64,000 nucleotides of DNA, from the NCBI RefSeq assembly GCF_006152115.1, contig NZ_VDFU01000019.1, forward strand, positions 16,616-80,615, given 5' to 3'. The position numbers and the translations under genes are program-made. This DNA comes from Rubellimicrobium rubrum (GTDB lineage Bacteria > Pseudomonadota > Alphaproteobacteria > Rhodobacterales > Rhodobacteraceae). The notes under the pieces are model-generated. The model saw nothing but the letters and a program-made list of their open reading frames with translations. It did no database searches and had not been told where the DNA came from. Shown one piece after another: positions 1 to 10,997 of this stretch; position 1 is the stretch's first letter, and the number at the start of each line of letters is the position of its first letter.

Positions 1-850
1 CGAACCGGAAGCTTGTGGAGATCGTGCCATAGTCGAGCGTCTGCTCGCGGTAGCGGTCCATGGCCCGGATCGCGGCCTCGTCCTCGGCCTCGGCATGGGC
101 AAAGAGCTTGACGGTCCGCATGTTGGTGATGGTGTCCACCACCTGCCCGGTGACCACGGCGCGGGCAGCGGCCCGTCCTTCGGCCCGCTTGCGGATGCGC
201 GGCAGGAAGCGGCTGATGTAGAACAGGTAGCCCGCGAACCACAAGCCCAGCACCAGGCCCACCCGCCAGTCGATGGTGATGACCAGCAGCAGGGTGGCGA
301 TGACCGAGGACAGGGCAAAGACGATGGTGTTGATGAACTCCACCGTGGACTCGGTCACCGCCCGGCCGGTCTGCATCTGCTTCTGCGCGATGCGTCCCGC
401 AAAGTCGTTGTCGAAGAAGGTGATGTCCTGTCCCAGCGTCCAGCGATGCAGGCGCGACAGCACCAGCACGTTGAGCGATGGACCGATCACCACCGACTGG
501 AACATCGCGGACGCACCGAAGGTGAGCGGCCTCAGCACGACCAGGAACACGGCAATGGCGGAAAAGAGCACGACATGGTCCGACCAGAGCGTCCCGGGGC
601 TGCTTTCGGAGGCCAAGTCGATCACCGTCCCGAGCAGGATCGCCGAGACCACCTCGGCGGTTCCGGCCAGCACGCTGACCACGGAAGCCACCATCAGAAC
701 CGGGAAGGATCCGCGCAGGCACCACTGGAAGAAGGCCCAAAGGGTTTGGGGCGGCCGGGGAACCGGGGTTTCGTCGAACGGCGGGATCAGGCGGGCGAAC
801 CACTCGGCCCAGTTCGGGCGTATGGGGTGCGGCTCGCTGGCATCGGTCAT
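1..850 (-). CDS. ABC exporter half-transporter, N-terminal membrane part (truncated by window edge)
   Basis: The visible 283 residues are the cytoplasmic N-terminus and membrane domain of a fused permease-ATPase (type IV ABC exporter). The start ATG at 848-850 overlaps the stop of the preceding ABC gene as ATGA, so the two are translationally coupled. Hydrophobic segments follow a tryptophan-rich leader (about residues 35-60 and 80-105), then the usual coupling-helix region (FFDNDFAGRIAQKQ). The nucleotide-binding domain lies beyond position 1 and is not seen. With its partner it probably forms a heterodimeric exporter. The substrate cannot be inferred. Confidence 0.85.
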   Translation of the reverse strand, partial: MTDASEPHPIRPNWAEWFARLIPPFDETPVPRPPQTLWAFFQWCLRGSFPVLMVASVVSVLAGTAEVVSAILLGTVIDLASESSPGTLWSDHVVLFSAIAVFLVVLRPLTFGASAMFQSVVIGPSLNVLVLSRLHRWTLGQDITFFDNDFAGRIAQKQMQTGRAVTESTVEFINTIVFALSSVIATLLLVITIDWRVGLVLGLWFAGYLFYISRFLPRIRKRAEGRAAARAVVTGQVVDTITNMRTVKLFAHAEAEDEAAIRAMDRYREQTLDYGTISTSFRF

Positions 851-2703
851 TCGGCAGCCTCCGTCAGGTCGGGATCGAGTGCAAGGAAGCCGCCGGACTG
901 ACGGTTCCAAAGTCGGGCATAGATTCCGCCTTGGGCGAGCAGCGCGTCATGGGCGCCGTCCTCCACGATCCGGCCCCCGTCGATGACGACGATCCGGTCC
1001 ATGCGGGCGATGGTGGACAGGCGGTGCGCGATGGCGATCACCGTCTTGCCTTCCATCATGGAAGCCAGCGTTTCCTGGATCGCTGCCTCGACCTCGGAGT
1101 CGAGGGCCGAGGTCGCCTCGTCCATCACCAGGATCGGAGCGTCCTTCAGGATGACGCGGGCCAGGGCGATCCGCTGCCGCTGCCCACCCGACAGCTTGAC
1201 CCCGCGCTCTCCCACCTTGGCGTCGTAGCCCCGATTCCCCTCACCGTCCTCGAGCCGAAGGATGAAGTCGTGCGCCTCAGCCTGCCGGGCGGCGTCGATC
1301 ATCTCGGCCTCGGTCGCGTCAGGACGCCCGTAGAGGAGATTCTCTCGTACCGAGCGGTGAAGGAGGGAGCTGTCCTGCTGCACCATGCCGATCGCGGCGC
1401 GTAGGGAGTCCTGCGTCACGGCGCGGACGTCTTGGCCGTCGATTACAATCGCGCCACGCTCGGCGTCATAGAAGCGCAGGAGAAGCTTGACCAAGGTGGA
1501 CTTCCCTGCCCCTGACCGGCCCACAAGGCCCACCTTCTGGCGCGGCTGGATCCGCAGGTCCAAGTCATCGAGGCCACCGCTGTCCTTCCCGTAGTGATGG
1601 GACACCTCACGGAACTCGATGCGCCCCTCATCGACCCGGAGAGGCTTGGCCCAGGCAGAGTCCAGAAGGGTGATGGGCTGCGCGATGCTGTCCATGCCTT
1701 CTCCGACAACGCCCAGGGCCTCGAAGAACTGCGACACGGACATCATGATCCAGCCCGACATGTTCGACAGCCGCAGCACGAGCGCGGATGCGGCGGCGAC
1801 CACCCCGACCGAGGCTGCCCCTGCCGTCCAGAGCCAGATGGCCCAGCCGGTGACGCCCACGATCAGGATGCCGTTCAGGAGCGTCAGGCACAGGTCCATG
1901 ATCGTGAAAAGCCGCATCTCGCGCTGAAAGGTGGTGCGGGTGCGTGCCATAGCGTCGCGGGCCTGGGCCAGTTCGCGGTCGCCCTGCGCGAACATCTTCA
2001 CCGAATGGATGTTGGTGTAGGCGTCCACGACCCGGCCCGTCAGGGTGCTGCGGGCCTCGGAGGCGGCCTTGGAGGCAGGACCCATGCGGCGGACTGTCCA
2101 GACCACCAGCGCGCCATAGGGAATAAGCCAGAACGACAGCGGGATCAGGAGTCTGGGGTCAGCCGTCCAAAGGAGAATCCCGGCTCCCAAAATGTAGGAG
2201 ATCGCATAGGCGATGGCGTCGAACATTTGATAGACGGCATCGCCCGCCGAGCTTGGAGCCTGCATGACCCGGCTGGCGAGGCGGCCGGCAAAGTCGTCCT
2301 CGAACCAGCCCACGGACTGGCGCAGGACGTGTCCATGGGACCGCCAGCGGATCAGCGTGCCGAAATTCGGGAGGATGGCGTTGTTCAGGAGCAGCGCCTG
2401 AAGGCCGAACACCACAGGACGCACCAGCAGCACGAAGCCCGCCACCAGGAGAAGCTCCAGCCCGTGCTCCCGCAGGGCGGTGTCGGGATCGGCGGCTGTC
2501 AGGGTGTCGATCAACTGGCCCGAATAGGAGATCAGCCAGAGTTCGATGAAAGCTACGCCGGCCGCGGCCAGGCCCGTGGCCCAGAACACGCCGCGGAACG
2601 GTCCCATGAAGGACCGCAGGAATGGCCAAAGCCGACGTGGCGGGTCATTGACCGCCGCATGGGCCGCGAAGGGATCGACGAGCTTTTCGAAGAAGCGGAA
2701 CAT
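847..2703 (-). CDS. ABC transporter, fused permease and ATP-binding protein
   Basis: 618 residues, normal length for a half-size exporter. About 320 N-terminal residues form a six-helix membrane domain (segments near 40-60, 85-105, 165-180, 190-205, 270-295). The ATPase domain follows, with Walker A GRSGAGKST (about 405-413), signature LSGGQRQR (about 505) and Walker B ILVMDEATS. The catalytic glutamate after Walker B is present, so this site looks competent. It is the first gene of a two-gene unit whose second member is cut by the left edge; the 4-nt overlap suggests a heterodimer. It belongs to the MsbA-like/multidrug family; the substrate is unknown. Confidence 0.93.
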   Translation of the reverse strand: MFRFFEKLVDPFAAHAAVNDPPRRLWPFLRSFMGPFRGVFWATGLAAAGVAFIELWLISYSGQLIDTLTAADPDTALREHGLELLLVAGFVLLVRPVVFGLQALLLNNAILPNFGTLIRWRSHGHVLRQSVGWFEDDFAGRLASRVMQAPSSAGDAVYQMFDAIAYAISYILGAGILLWTADPRLLIPLSFWLIPYGALVVWTVRRMGPASKAASEARSTLTGRVVDAYTNIHSVKMFAQGDRELAQARDAMARTRTTFQREMRLFTIMDLCLTLLNGILIVGVTGWAIWLWTAGAASVGVVAAASALVLRLSNMSGWIMMSVSQFFEALGVVGEGMDSIAQPITLLDSAWAKPLRVDEGRIEFREVSHHYGKDSGGLDDLDLRIQPRQKVGLVGRSGAGKSTLVKLLLRFYDAERGAIVIDGQDVRAVTQDSLRAAIGMVQQDSSLLHRSVRENLLYGRPDATEAEMIDAARQAEAHDFILRLEDGEGNRGYDAKVGERGVKLSGGQRQRIALARVILKDAPILVMDEATSALDSEVEAAIQETLASMMEGKTVIAIAHRLSTIARMDRIVVIDGGRIVEDGAHDALLAQGGIYARLWNRQSGGFLALDPDLTEAAE

Positions 2704-2830
2704 GGGGCACGCAAAACGGGCCGCCGCCTGGGCAGGGCGGAACGGGCCATGAGGATCGGGGTGGCTCGGCGGATATAGATCGGCCCGGGCAGCAGGGAAA
2801 CGGAAGCAGCCGCTTTTTCAGGCAGGGCCC

Positions 2831-3982
2831 TTACGGCAGGCTCAGCAGCGCCTCAGGGCGGAGGCCGAAGCCTGAGTCGATCCACGCCTGCTCCAGCGTC
2901 CGAAGGCGCTGGCCGAGGGCGCTGCCGGACAAGGGGGCGAGGTCGGCCGCAGACAGGGGAAAGCGCTGCGCTGCACCCTGGCGCGCGCGATCGGCGTCCT
3001 CCGCCGTCATGAGCGCATTCGACAGCGCTGCTCTCAGTGCCAGGATGTCGAGGGCATCCTCGGCCCCGAGCCGATAACCGAGTTCGCCCGGACTGGTCAC
3101 GGTGCTCATCCCTTCGAGGAGGCGGGCCAGACGGTTGCCCTGAGCGCGCGACAGCCGGAGCCGATCCACGGGCTCCTCGCCGCCGATTGCAGCCAGCCGC
3201 CGCAGGGGGTCCGGAGGAAGCCCGGCCTCGCCCTCGATGTGCACCAGGGGACCCAGGAGTCCGTCCCCGGCGCCCGGAAGGATACGGGCCAGCGTTCCCG
3301 TAGCACGCATGGCCGCCACCGCCGGCGCGGGATCGGGAGCAGCCAGAAGCCGGAGCATCTCCTGCCCGACCCGTTCGCGCGACAGGGTGTCCAAGCCATC
3401 GAGGTTGCGCGCGACGGCATCCAGAGCGTCAGGATCGAGCCCTTCCTCTGGATCGCCGTGACAGGCATGGAAGCGGAAGTAGCGCAACGAGCGGAGGTAA
3501 TCCTCCCGGATGCGCGTTCCGGGATGGCCAACGAACCGGACGCGCCGTGCCGCCAGATCCGGGAGCCCTCCCATCGGATCGAGCAGCGTCCCGTCCGCCG
3601 AAAGGTAGAGCGCATTCATGGTGAAGTCTCGGCGGCGGGCGTCCTCGGCCGGATCGGTTCCGAACGCGACGACGGCATGGCGGCCATCGGTTTCGACGTC
3701 ACGGCGCAGCGTCGTGACCTCCACCGGGCGACCGGCCAGCACGGTGACCGTGCCATGATCGAGGCCGGTCGGCACGGGCCGGAGCCCCGCCGCCTCGGCC
3801 AATTCCATGACCCGGTGAGGAGCCGCATCCGTCGTGATGTCGATGTCACCCAAGGGACGGCCCAAAAGCGCATCGCGGACGGCGCCTCCGACGATCCAGG
3901 ACCGATGGCCGCCCTCTCCCAGCATGGACAGGACGCGCTGCGCGGCCTCATCGGCCAGCAGCGGAGCCAAGGCGTCGGTCAT
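2831..3982 (-). CDS. CCA tRNA nucleotidyltransferase / poly(A) polymerase family protein
   Basis: 383 residues. Class II nucleotidyltransferase head: GGAVRD at residues 32-37, metal-binding DID at 46-48 and the RRDFTMNALY motif at 117-126, all intact. The family adds or repairs the 3' CCA of tRNA using CTP and ATP. The alphaproteobacterial members are annotated as CCA-adding enzyme, and poly(A) polymerase is the alternative. I chose the ATG at 3980-3982, one base after the stop of the upstream Nudix gene, because the conserved fold begins about 25 residues downstream; the open frame upstream of it is only the antisense of that gene. Confidence 0.92.
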   Translation of the reverse strand: MTDALAPLLADEAAQRVLSMLGEGGHRSWIVGGAVRDALLGRPLGDIDITTDAAPHRVMELAEAAGLRPVPTGLDHGTVTVLAGRPVEVTTLRRDVETDGRHAVVAFGTDPAEDARRRDFTMNALYLSADGTLLDPMGGLPDLAARRVRFVGHPGTRIREDYLRSLRYFRFHACHGDPEEGLDPDALDAVARNLDGLDTLSRERVGQEMLRLLAAPDPAPAVAAMRATGTLARILPGAGDGLLGPLVHIEGEAGLPPDPLRRLAAIGGEEPVDRLRLSRAQGNRLARLLEGMSTVTSPGELGYRLGAEDALDILALRAALSNALMTAEDADRARQGAAQRFPLSAADLAPLSGSALGQRLRTLEQAWIDSGFGLRPEALLSLP

Positions 3983-3983
3983 G

Positions 3984-4592
3984 TCAGTCACGGACAGTCT
4001 CCATTCGTTCGGCAAGCCCGCGCAGAAGCCGGGCCGTCGCTCCCCAGATGTAATAGGGGCCGAACGGGACAACCCAATAGCGTCGGTGCCGTCCCTGCCA
4101 GCGGCGGCCTTCGATGCGGAAGTTGTCGAGCCTGACCAGATGCGACAAGGGCACGAAGAACACCTCGGCGACCTCGCCTGCCTCGGGCCTGGCTACGAAT
4201 GGGGTGCGGATCAGGGCCAGGACGGCCGTCACGGAAAAGGCCGTCACAGTCTCGTGCGGACCGTAGGTGCCCAGAACCTCGACCTGCCCTGACGGCAGGC
4301 CCACTTCCTCGTGCGCTTCCCGCAGGGCCGCCGCCGCCGCGTCCTCTGTGCCGTCCAGCTTGCCCCCCGGCAGCGCGATCTGGCCGGGGTGATGGCGCAG
4401 ATGAGCCGAGCGCTTGGTCAGGATCACCTGCGCCTCGGCTCCCGCCAAGTCTACTGCCAGCAGGACTGCGGCAGGCCGGAGTTCCCGGCCCGTCGGGCGG
4501 GGTAGGCCGGGATCGAGATCGAAGTCGGACGAGGCGGCCCGGGGAACCGCCAACGCCCGACGCAAAAGGACCTCGGCCTCAGAGGGATGCAC
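3984..4592 (-). CDS. Nudix hydrolase, CoA pyrophosphatase-like
   Basis: 202 residues with a canonical Nudix box at about residues 76-99 (GGKLDG..., then REAHEEVG) in the context LPGGKLDG. The preceding KRS.HLRHHPGQIA stretch resembles the UPF0035/NudL signature of CoA pyrophosphatases, which hydrolyse CoA or oxidised CoA to phosphopantetheine and 3',5'-ADP. The start overlaps the 3' end of hslO by 14 nt and the stop is one base before the CCA-transferase start, so hslO, this gene and the transferase look like one transcript. The exact substrate is inferred. Confidence 0.85.
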   Translation of the reverse strand: MHPSEAEVLLRRALAVPRAASSDFDLDPGLPRPTGRELRPAAVLLAVDLAGAEAQVILTKRSAHLRHHPGQIALPGGKLDGTEDAAAAALREAHEEVGLPSGQVEVLGTYGPHETVTAFSVTAVLALIRTPFVARPEAGEVAEVFFVPLSHLVRLDNFRIEGRRWQGRHRRYWVVPFGPYYIWGATARLLRGLAERMETVRD

Positions 4593-5589
4593 TCGCGCCC
4601 GCCGGAACCGTCGCTTCGAAGCCCAGTGTGTTGGGCTCGAACTCGTAATGCGCGCCGCAGAACTGGCAGTCGGCTGTCACGATGCCCTCATCCGTCGTCA
4701 TGTGGCCGATGTCCTTGGCCGAATAGATCGACAGCGACTGGCGTACCTTGTCCTCGCTGCAGGAGCAGCCGAAGCCCACGGGATGCGCGCTGAAGATGCG
4801 CGGGCCTTCCTCGTGGAACAGCCGCACGAGAAGGTCGGTGGGCTGCACCTGCGGCCCTACCAGCTCCAAATCCTCCACCGTGTCGAGAAGGATGTTGGCG
4901 CGGGACCAGTTCTCCCCCTCTTCACCATCAAGGATGTCGCTGTGATGCAAAAGCCCGTTCTCGCCCGTGCCTTCGGCAGCGGCGACGCCCATGCCGATCT
5001 TGGGCATGTGCTGCATCATGACACCACCCGCGCGCCACCGCTCCTCGGTTTCGCCGTTGAGCCGGGACCGGCCGAAGGACAGCGCGAAGCGCGTCGGCAG
5101 CTGCTCGGACTGCGCGAAATAGGTCTCGGCGCACGCGGCCAGCGATCCGCCCGCGAGCGGAGTGATGCCCTGGTAGGGGCTGGTCCCCTGCCCCTGGTCG
5201 ATGAGGATCGCGAAATATCCCTTGCCGATTTGACGGAACGGCTCACCGGTCCCGTCCAGACGAGCGGGGTCGAAGCTCGCCCAGGCCCGGATGCGCGCCG
5301 GCTCGCCTTCGAATTCGGGAGCGTAGTAATCGGCCGCGATGATCCGGGCCGGGCCGTCGCCACGAACCTGGATCGACAGCTTCCAGCGCAGCTTGACCGT
5401 AGGCCCGATCAGCGCGGCCAGAAGGGCCGTCTCGGCCACCAGGGCCTCGATGGCGGGGGGATAATCATGCTGCGACAGGACCTTCTCCAGCGTTCCATCA
5501 AGGCGCGCCACGCGGCCCCGGATGTCCGAAGCGTCGAGTTGAAAGGGCAGGACGGTGTCGTCCCAGGCAAGTCGGGCGCCGAGGCTCAT
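4579..5589 (-). CDS. hslO: Hsp33 redox-regulated chaperone
   Basis: 336 residues, close to the alphaproteobacterial Hsp33 length. The C-terminal redox switch carries four zinc-ligand cysteines as C-x-C (C275, C277) and C-x2-C (C308, C311), in GCSCSEDK and CQFCGAHY. In the family, oxidation of these cysteines releases zinc and activates holdase activity against unfolded proteins in the cytoplasm. The ATG at 5587-5589 is followed by the family-typical N-terminus; a longer upstream reading frame exists but is unsupported. First gene of a probable three-gene leftward unit. Confidence 0.95.
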   Translation of the reverse strand: MSLGARLAWDDTVLPFQLDASDIRGRVARLDGTLEKVLSQHDYPPAIEALVAETALLAALIGPTVKLRWKLSIQVRGDGPARIIAADYYAPEFEGEPARIRAWASFDPARLDGTGEPFRQIGKGYFAILIDQGQGTSPYQGITPLAGGSLAACAETYFAQSEQLPTRFALSFGRSRLNGETEERWRAGGVMMQHMPKIGMGVAAAEGTGENGLLHHSDILDGEEGENWSRANILLDTVEDLELVGPQVQPTDLLVRLFHEEGPRIFSAHPVGFGCSCSEDKVRQSLSIYSAKDIGHMTTDEGIVTADCQFCGAHYEFEPNTLGFEATVPAGASASL

Positions 5590-5706
5590 GGGAAATCCTT
5601 TAGCGAAGAATGCCGACGGCTCCAACAAAGGAGAGGGCGCGTCTGGCCGGAGAGGGGATCGGGCCACAATATAGGACGCAAGGCACGAGGTTTGAAGGGG
5701 TTGGCG

Positions 5707-6174
5707 ATGCGGCGCTGGGGCGGAGCGGTGGAGCGGGGACGGACTTACAGGCGCAGGCCGGGGGCCTATGCGATACTGTGGCGCGACGGGACCCTGCTCC
5801 TGACACTCCAGGCCGAGCCCGAGTCCGAGATACAGCTTCCCGGCGGAGGGATCGATCCCGGCGAGTCCCCCTTGCGTGCGCTTCATCGGGAGGTGTTCGA
5901 GGAGACCGGATGGACCATAGCAGGGGCAAGGCGGCTCGGGGCCTACAAGCGGTTCGCCTATATGCCCGACTATGATCTTTGGGCGGAGAAGATCTGCCAT
6001 GTCTGGCTGGCACGTCCATCCCGGAGGATCGGGCCGCCTCCGGAGCAGGCCCACGCACCACTCTGGGCGCCGCCCGCCGTGGCCCTCGACCTCCTGCCCA
6101 ATCCGGCAGAGCGGGACTTTCTTCGGCGCGTCCTTCGGACAGAAAAGGGGCGGTACGCCATCGACTGGGCCTGA
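5707..6174 (+). CDS. Nudix hydrolase
   Basis: 155 residues, essentially one Nudix domain. The Nudix box runs from G47 to about W69 with E53, R61, E62, E65 and E66 in the right spacing (LPGGGIDPGE..., REVFEETGW). A second Nudix gene lies just across hslO, divergently. The large open frame running upstream in the same phase has no homology-like content and is antisense to hslO, so I start at the ATG closest to the domain. Substrate unknown; RNA 5'-pyrophosphate or dinucleoside polyphosphates are possible. Confidence 0.85.
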   Translation: MRRWGGAVERGRTYRRRPGAYAILWRDGTLLLTLQAEPESEIQLPGGGIDPGESPLRALHREVFEETGWTIAGARRLGAYKRFAYMPDYDLWAEKICHVWLARPSRRIGPPPEQAHAPLWAPPAVALDLLPNPAERDFLRRVLRTEKGRYAIDWA

Positions 6175-6406
6175 GGGGTACGACGATAGTTCAACACCCC
6201 TGAAGGGTCCCCTTGGCTGACCGGTCCGGCCGCCGATCGCGGCAGTAGCGGACCCCAAGATCCGAAGCGCGTCGATGTCTCGCCCACGGGTCGACCCGTA
6301 GACAGCACGGCCTGCGGAGAGCCGCCCCGCGCGCGGTCATGGGGCTGCCTTGTTCGCCTGCGTGAAACCCGCTAGGGCGCGCAAAACCTGCTCACGGAGT
6401 CGTGCC

Positions 6407-7639
6407 ATGACCGCGCCTGCCCCCAAGAAGGTCGTCCTCGCCTATTCCGGCGGGCTCGACACCTCGATCATCCTGAAGTGGCTCCAGACGGAGTACGGCT
6501 GCGAGGTCGTGACCTTCACCGCCGACCTGGGCCAGGGCGAGGAGTTGGAACCGGCGCGCGCCAAGGCGGAGCTGCTGGGCATCCGGTCCGAGAACATCCA
6601 CATTGAGGACCTGCGCGAGGAGTTCGTGCGGGACTTCGTGTTCCCGATGTTCCGCGCGAACGCGGTCTATGAGGGGCTTTACCTGCTCGGGACCTCCATC
6701 GCGCGGCCCCTGATCGCCAAGCGGCTTGCGGAGATCGCCGCCGAGACGGGCGCGGACGCGGTAGCGCATGGCGCGACCGGCAAGGGCAACGACCAAGTGC
6801 GGTTCGAGCTGGGCGTCGCGGCGCTGAACCCGGCGCTCAAGGTCATCGCGCCCTGGCGGCTGTGGGATCTGACCTCGCGGACGAAGCTGCTGGAGTTCGC
6901 CGAGGCGAACCAGATTCCCATCGCCAAGGACAAGCGGGGCGAGGCGCCGTTCTCGGTCGATGCGAACCTGCTGCACACGTCCTCCGAGGGGAAGGTGCTG
7001 GAGAACCCGGCCGACGAGCCGCCCGCCTATGTTTGGCAGCGCACCGTGGACCCCGAGGAGGCCCCCAATACCCCCGAGATGGTCGAGATCGGCTTCGAGT
7101 GTGGCGACGCCGTTTCGGTGAACGGCGAGCGGCTGTCGCCCGCGGCGTTGCTCGCGAAGCTCAACGAGCTGGGCGGCAAGCATGGCGTGGGACGGCTCGA
7201 CCTCGTGGAGAACCGCTTCGTGGGAATGAAGTCGCGCGGCGCCTACGAGACGCCCGGCGGGACGATCCTGCTCGAGGCACATCGGGGGATCGAGCAGATC
7301 ACGCTGGATGCGGGTGCTGGGCATCTAAAGGACTCGATCATGCCGCGCTATGCGGAGCTGATCTACAATGGCTTCTGGTTCAGCCCCGAGCGGGAGATGC
7401 TGCAGGCCCTCATCGATAAGTCGCAAGAGCATGTGGGCGGGACAGTGCGGGTCAAGCTTTTCAAGGGCTCGGTCCGGACGGTCGCACGGTGGTCGGACCA
7501 CTCGCTGTATTCCGAAAAGCACGTGACCTTCGAGGAGGACGCGGGCGCCTACGACCAGAAGGACGCGGAAGGCTTCATCCGCCTGAACGCGCTGCGGCTC
7601 CGGCTGGTGGCGGTGCGGAACGCGCGGGCCAAGGGCTGA
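6407..7639 (+). CDS. argG: Argininosuccinate synthase
   Basis: 410 residues. The N-terminal ATP pyrophosphatase loop AYSGGLDTS (residues 12-20) and the downstream [13 protein letters not shown] and [14 protein letters not shown] (here [10 protein letters not shown]) blocks identify the enzyme. It joins citrulline and aspartate using ATP, in the penultimate step of arginine biosynthesis. The ATG at 6407 follows GGAGTCGTGCC and leaves a normal N-terminus; an in-frame ATG 57 bases upstream would add an Arg-rich tail not expected of the family. It stands alone and converges with the kinase gene on its right. Confidence 0.97.
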   Translation: MTAPAPKKVVLAYSGGLDTSIILKWLQTEYGCEVVTFTADLGQGEELEPARAKAELLGIRSENIHIEDLREEFVRDFVFPMFRANAVYEGLYLLGTSIARPLIAKRLAEIAAETGADAVAHGATGKGNDQVRFELGVAALNPALKVIAPWRLWDLTSRTKLLEFAEANQIPIAKDKRGEAPFSVDANLLHTSSEGKVLENPADEPPAYVWQRTVDPEEAPNTPEMVEIGFECGDAVSVNGERLSPAALLAKLNELGGKHGVGRLDLVENRFVGMKSRGAYETPGGTILLEAHRGIEQITLDAGAGHLKDSIMPRYAELIYNGFWFSPEREMLQALIDKSQEHVGGTVRVKLFKGSVRTVARWSDHSLYSEKHVTFEEDAGAYDQKDAEGFIRLNALRLRLVAVRNARAKG

Positions 7640-7688
7640 AAACGTCACCGGTCCTTACAAAGGCCGCTGCGATCAAGGGCAGTCCACG

Positions 7689-7713
7689 AGGCCGGGGCAC
7701 GTCACCCCGGCCT
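7689..7713. terminator. Bidirectional hairpin terminator between argG and the kinase gene
   Basis: Perfect 9-bp inverted repeat AGGCCGGGG / CCCCGGCCT (7689-7697 and 7705-7713) with a 7-base loop, in the gap between two convergent genes. There is no long T run on either side, so efficiency is uncertain. Confidence 0.6.
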
Positions 7714-7733
7714 TCCCAAACCCGGGTTGCACC

Positions 7734-8599
7734 TCAGTTTTCTTGAAAGGCTTCGGCTTCGTAGCGTGCGGGGATCGCATCAGCCGCCCCGTGGCGCGTG
7801 ACCTTGAGCGCAGCGGCCCGGGTTGCAAGATCGATGGCTGCCGGCATCGCCTGCCCCGCATCGAGGCCAGCCAGAAGGTAGCCCGTGAAGGTGTCGCCCG
7901 CCCCTGTCGTGTCCACGGCGGTCACCCGGACAGAGGGAAATCGGGCCTCCTCATGGTTTCGGAGCCAGAGGCAACCCTCGGGTCCCAGAGTGACGATCAC
8001 ATCGGCGACCCCGAGGCTTCCCGGACCCTGCCCCGTGGCCTTCCGCAACTGCTCGGCCTCGACCTCATTAAGAACAAGCAGATCGGCAAAGGGTAGGATG
8101 GCCCGCACTGCACCGGCCTCGAACGGGGCGGCGGCATAGGCTACGCGAAGCCCACGGATCCGGGCCGAGCGGGCGGCCTCCACCTGATGATTGGTCTCGT
8201 TCTGGGTCAGGAACAGGTCACCAGCCCGCGCTCCCGCAAGCTGGGTGTCGATATGCGTAATGGGAACCTGCCGGTTCGTCCCGGGGTAAACGATGATCAT
8301 GTTCTCGGCCGCATCATCCACGGCGATGATCGCATGGCCCGACGGGCTGTCGAGCGTCACGATGGCACCCGTGTCCACGCCATAGCTGCGCAGACGCTCG
8401 ACCATCCAGCCACCCTCTGGGCCGACCGCGCCGATATGTCTTATATTGCCACCAGCCCGTGCACAGGCTACCGACATGTTTGCTCCCTTGCCGCCAAGCC
8501 CAGTGGTCAAGCTGCGTGCGGCGAGCGTCTCTCCCGGCCCAGGGATGTGAGGAAGGGCATAGACATGGTCGGCGTTGATGCTGCCGAGGTTCCAAACGG

Positions 8600-8603
<4 letters not shown>
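7734..8603 (-). CDS. PfkB-family carbohydrate kinase, ribokinase-like
   Basis: 289 residues. It has both PfkB signatures: the N-terminal GGKGANMSVACARAGG block (about residues 37-52) and the C-terminal DTTGAGDTFTGYLLAG block (from D231) with the catalytic aspartate D237. The family phosphorylates sugars or nucleosides with ATP; the whole-length resemblance is to ribokinase. Its start overlaps the stop of the malic enzyme gene by four bases, so it is co-translated with a central-carbon enzyme, not with a ribose transporter. The substrate is therefore open. Confidence 0.88.
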
Positions 8604-10873
<2,270 letters not shown>

Positions 10874-10997
10874 GATGTCCCCCCTGTTCGGCCCGAGATT
10901 GCGCGACGGCCACGCCCGCCGCAACGGGGAACGGCGGGGTCTGGCCCGGCGGCGCGCAAGGGCCTAGCGTTGCAAGCGGTTCGCGGGGGACAGGACG

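Noticed and set aside
4414..5706. Long open frame on the + strand joined to the second Nudix gene
   Set aside because: It is antisense to hslO and the first Nudix gene and has no domain-like content before residue 430; only the last 155 residues form a gene.
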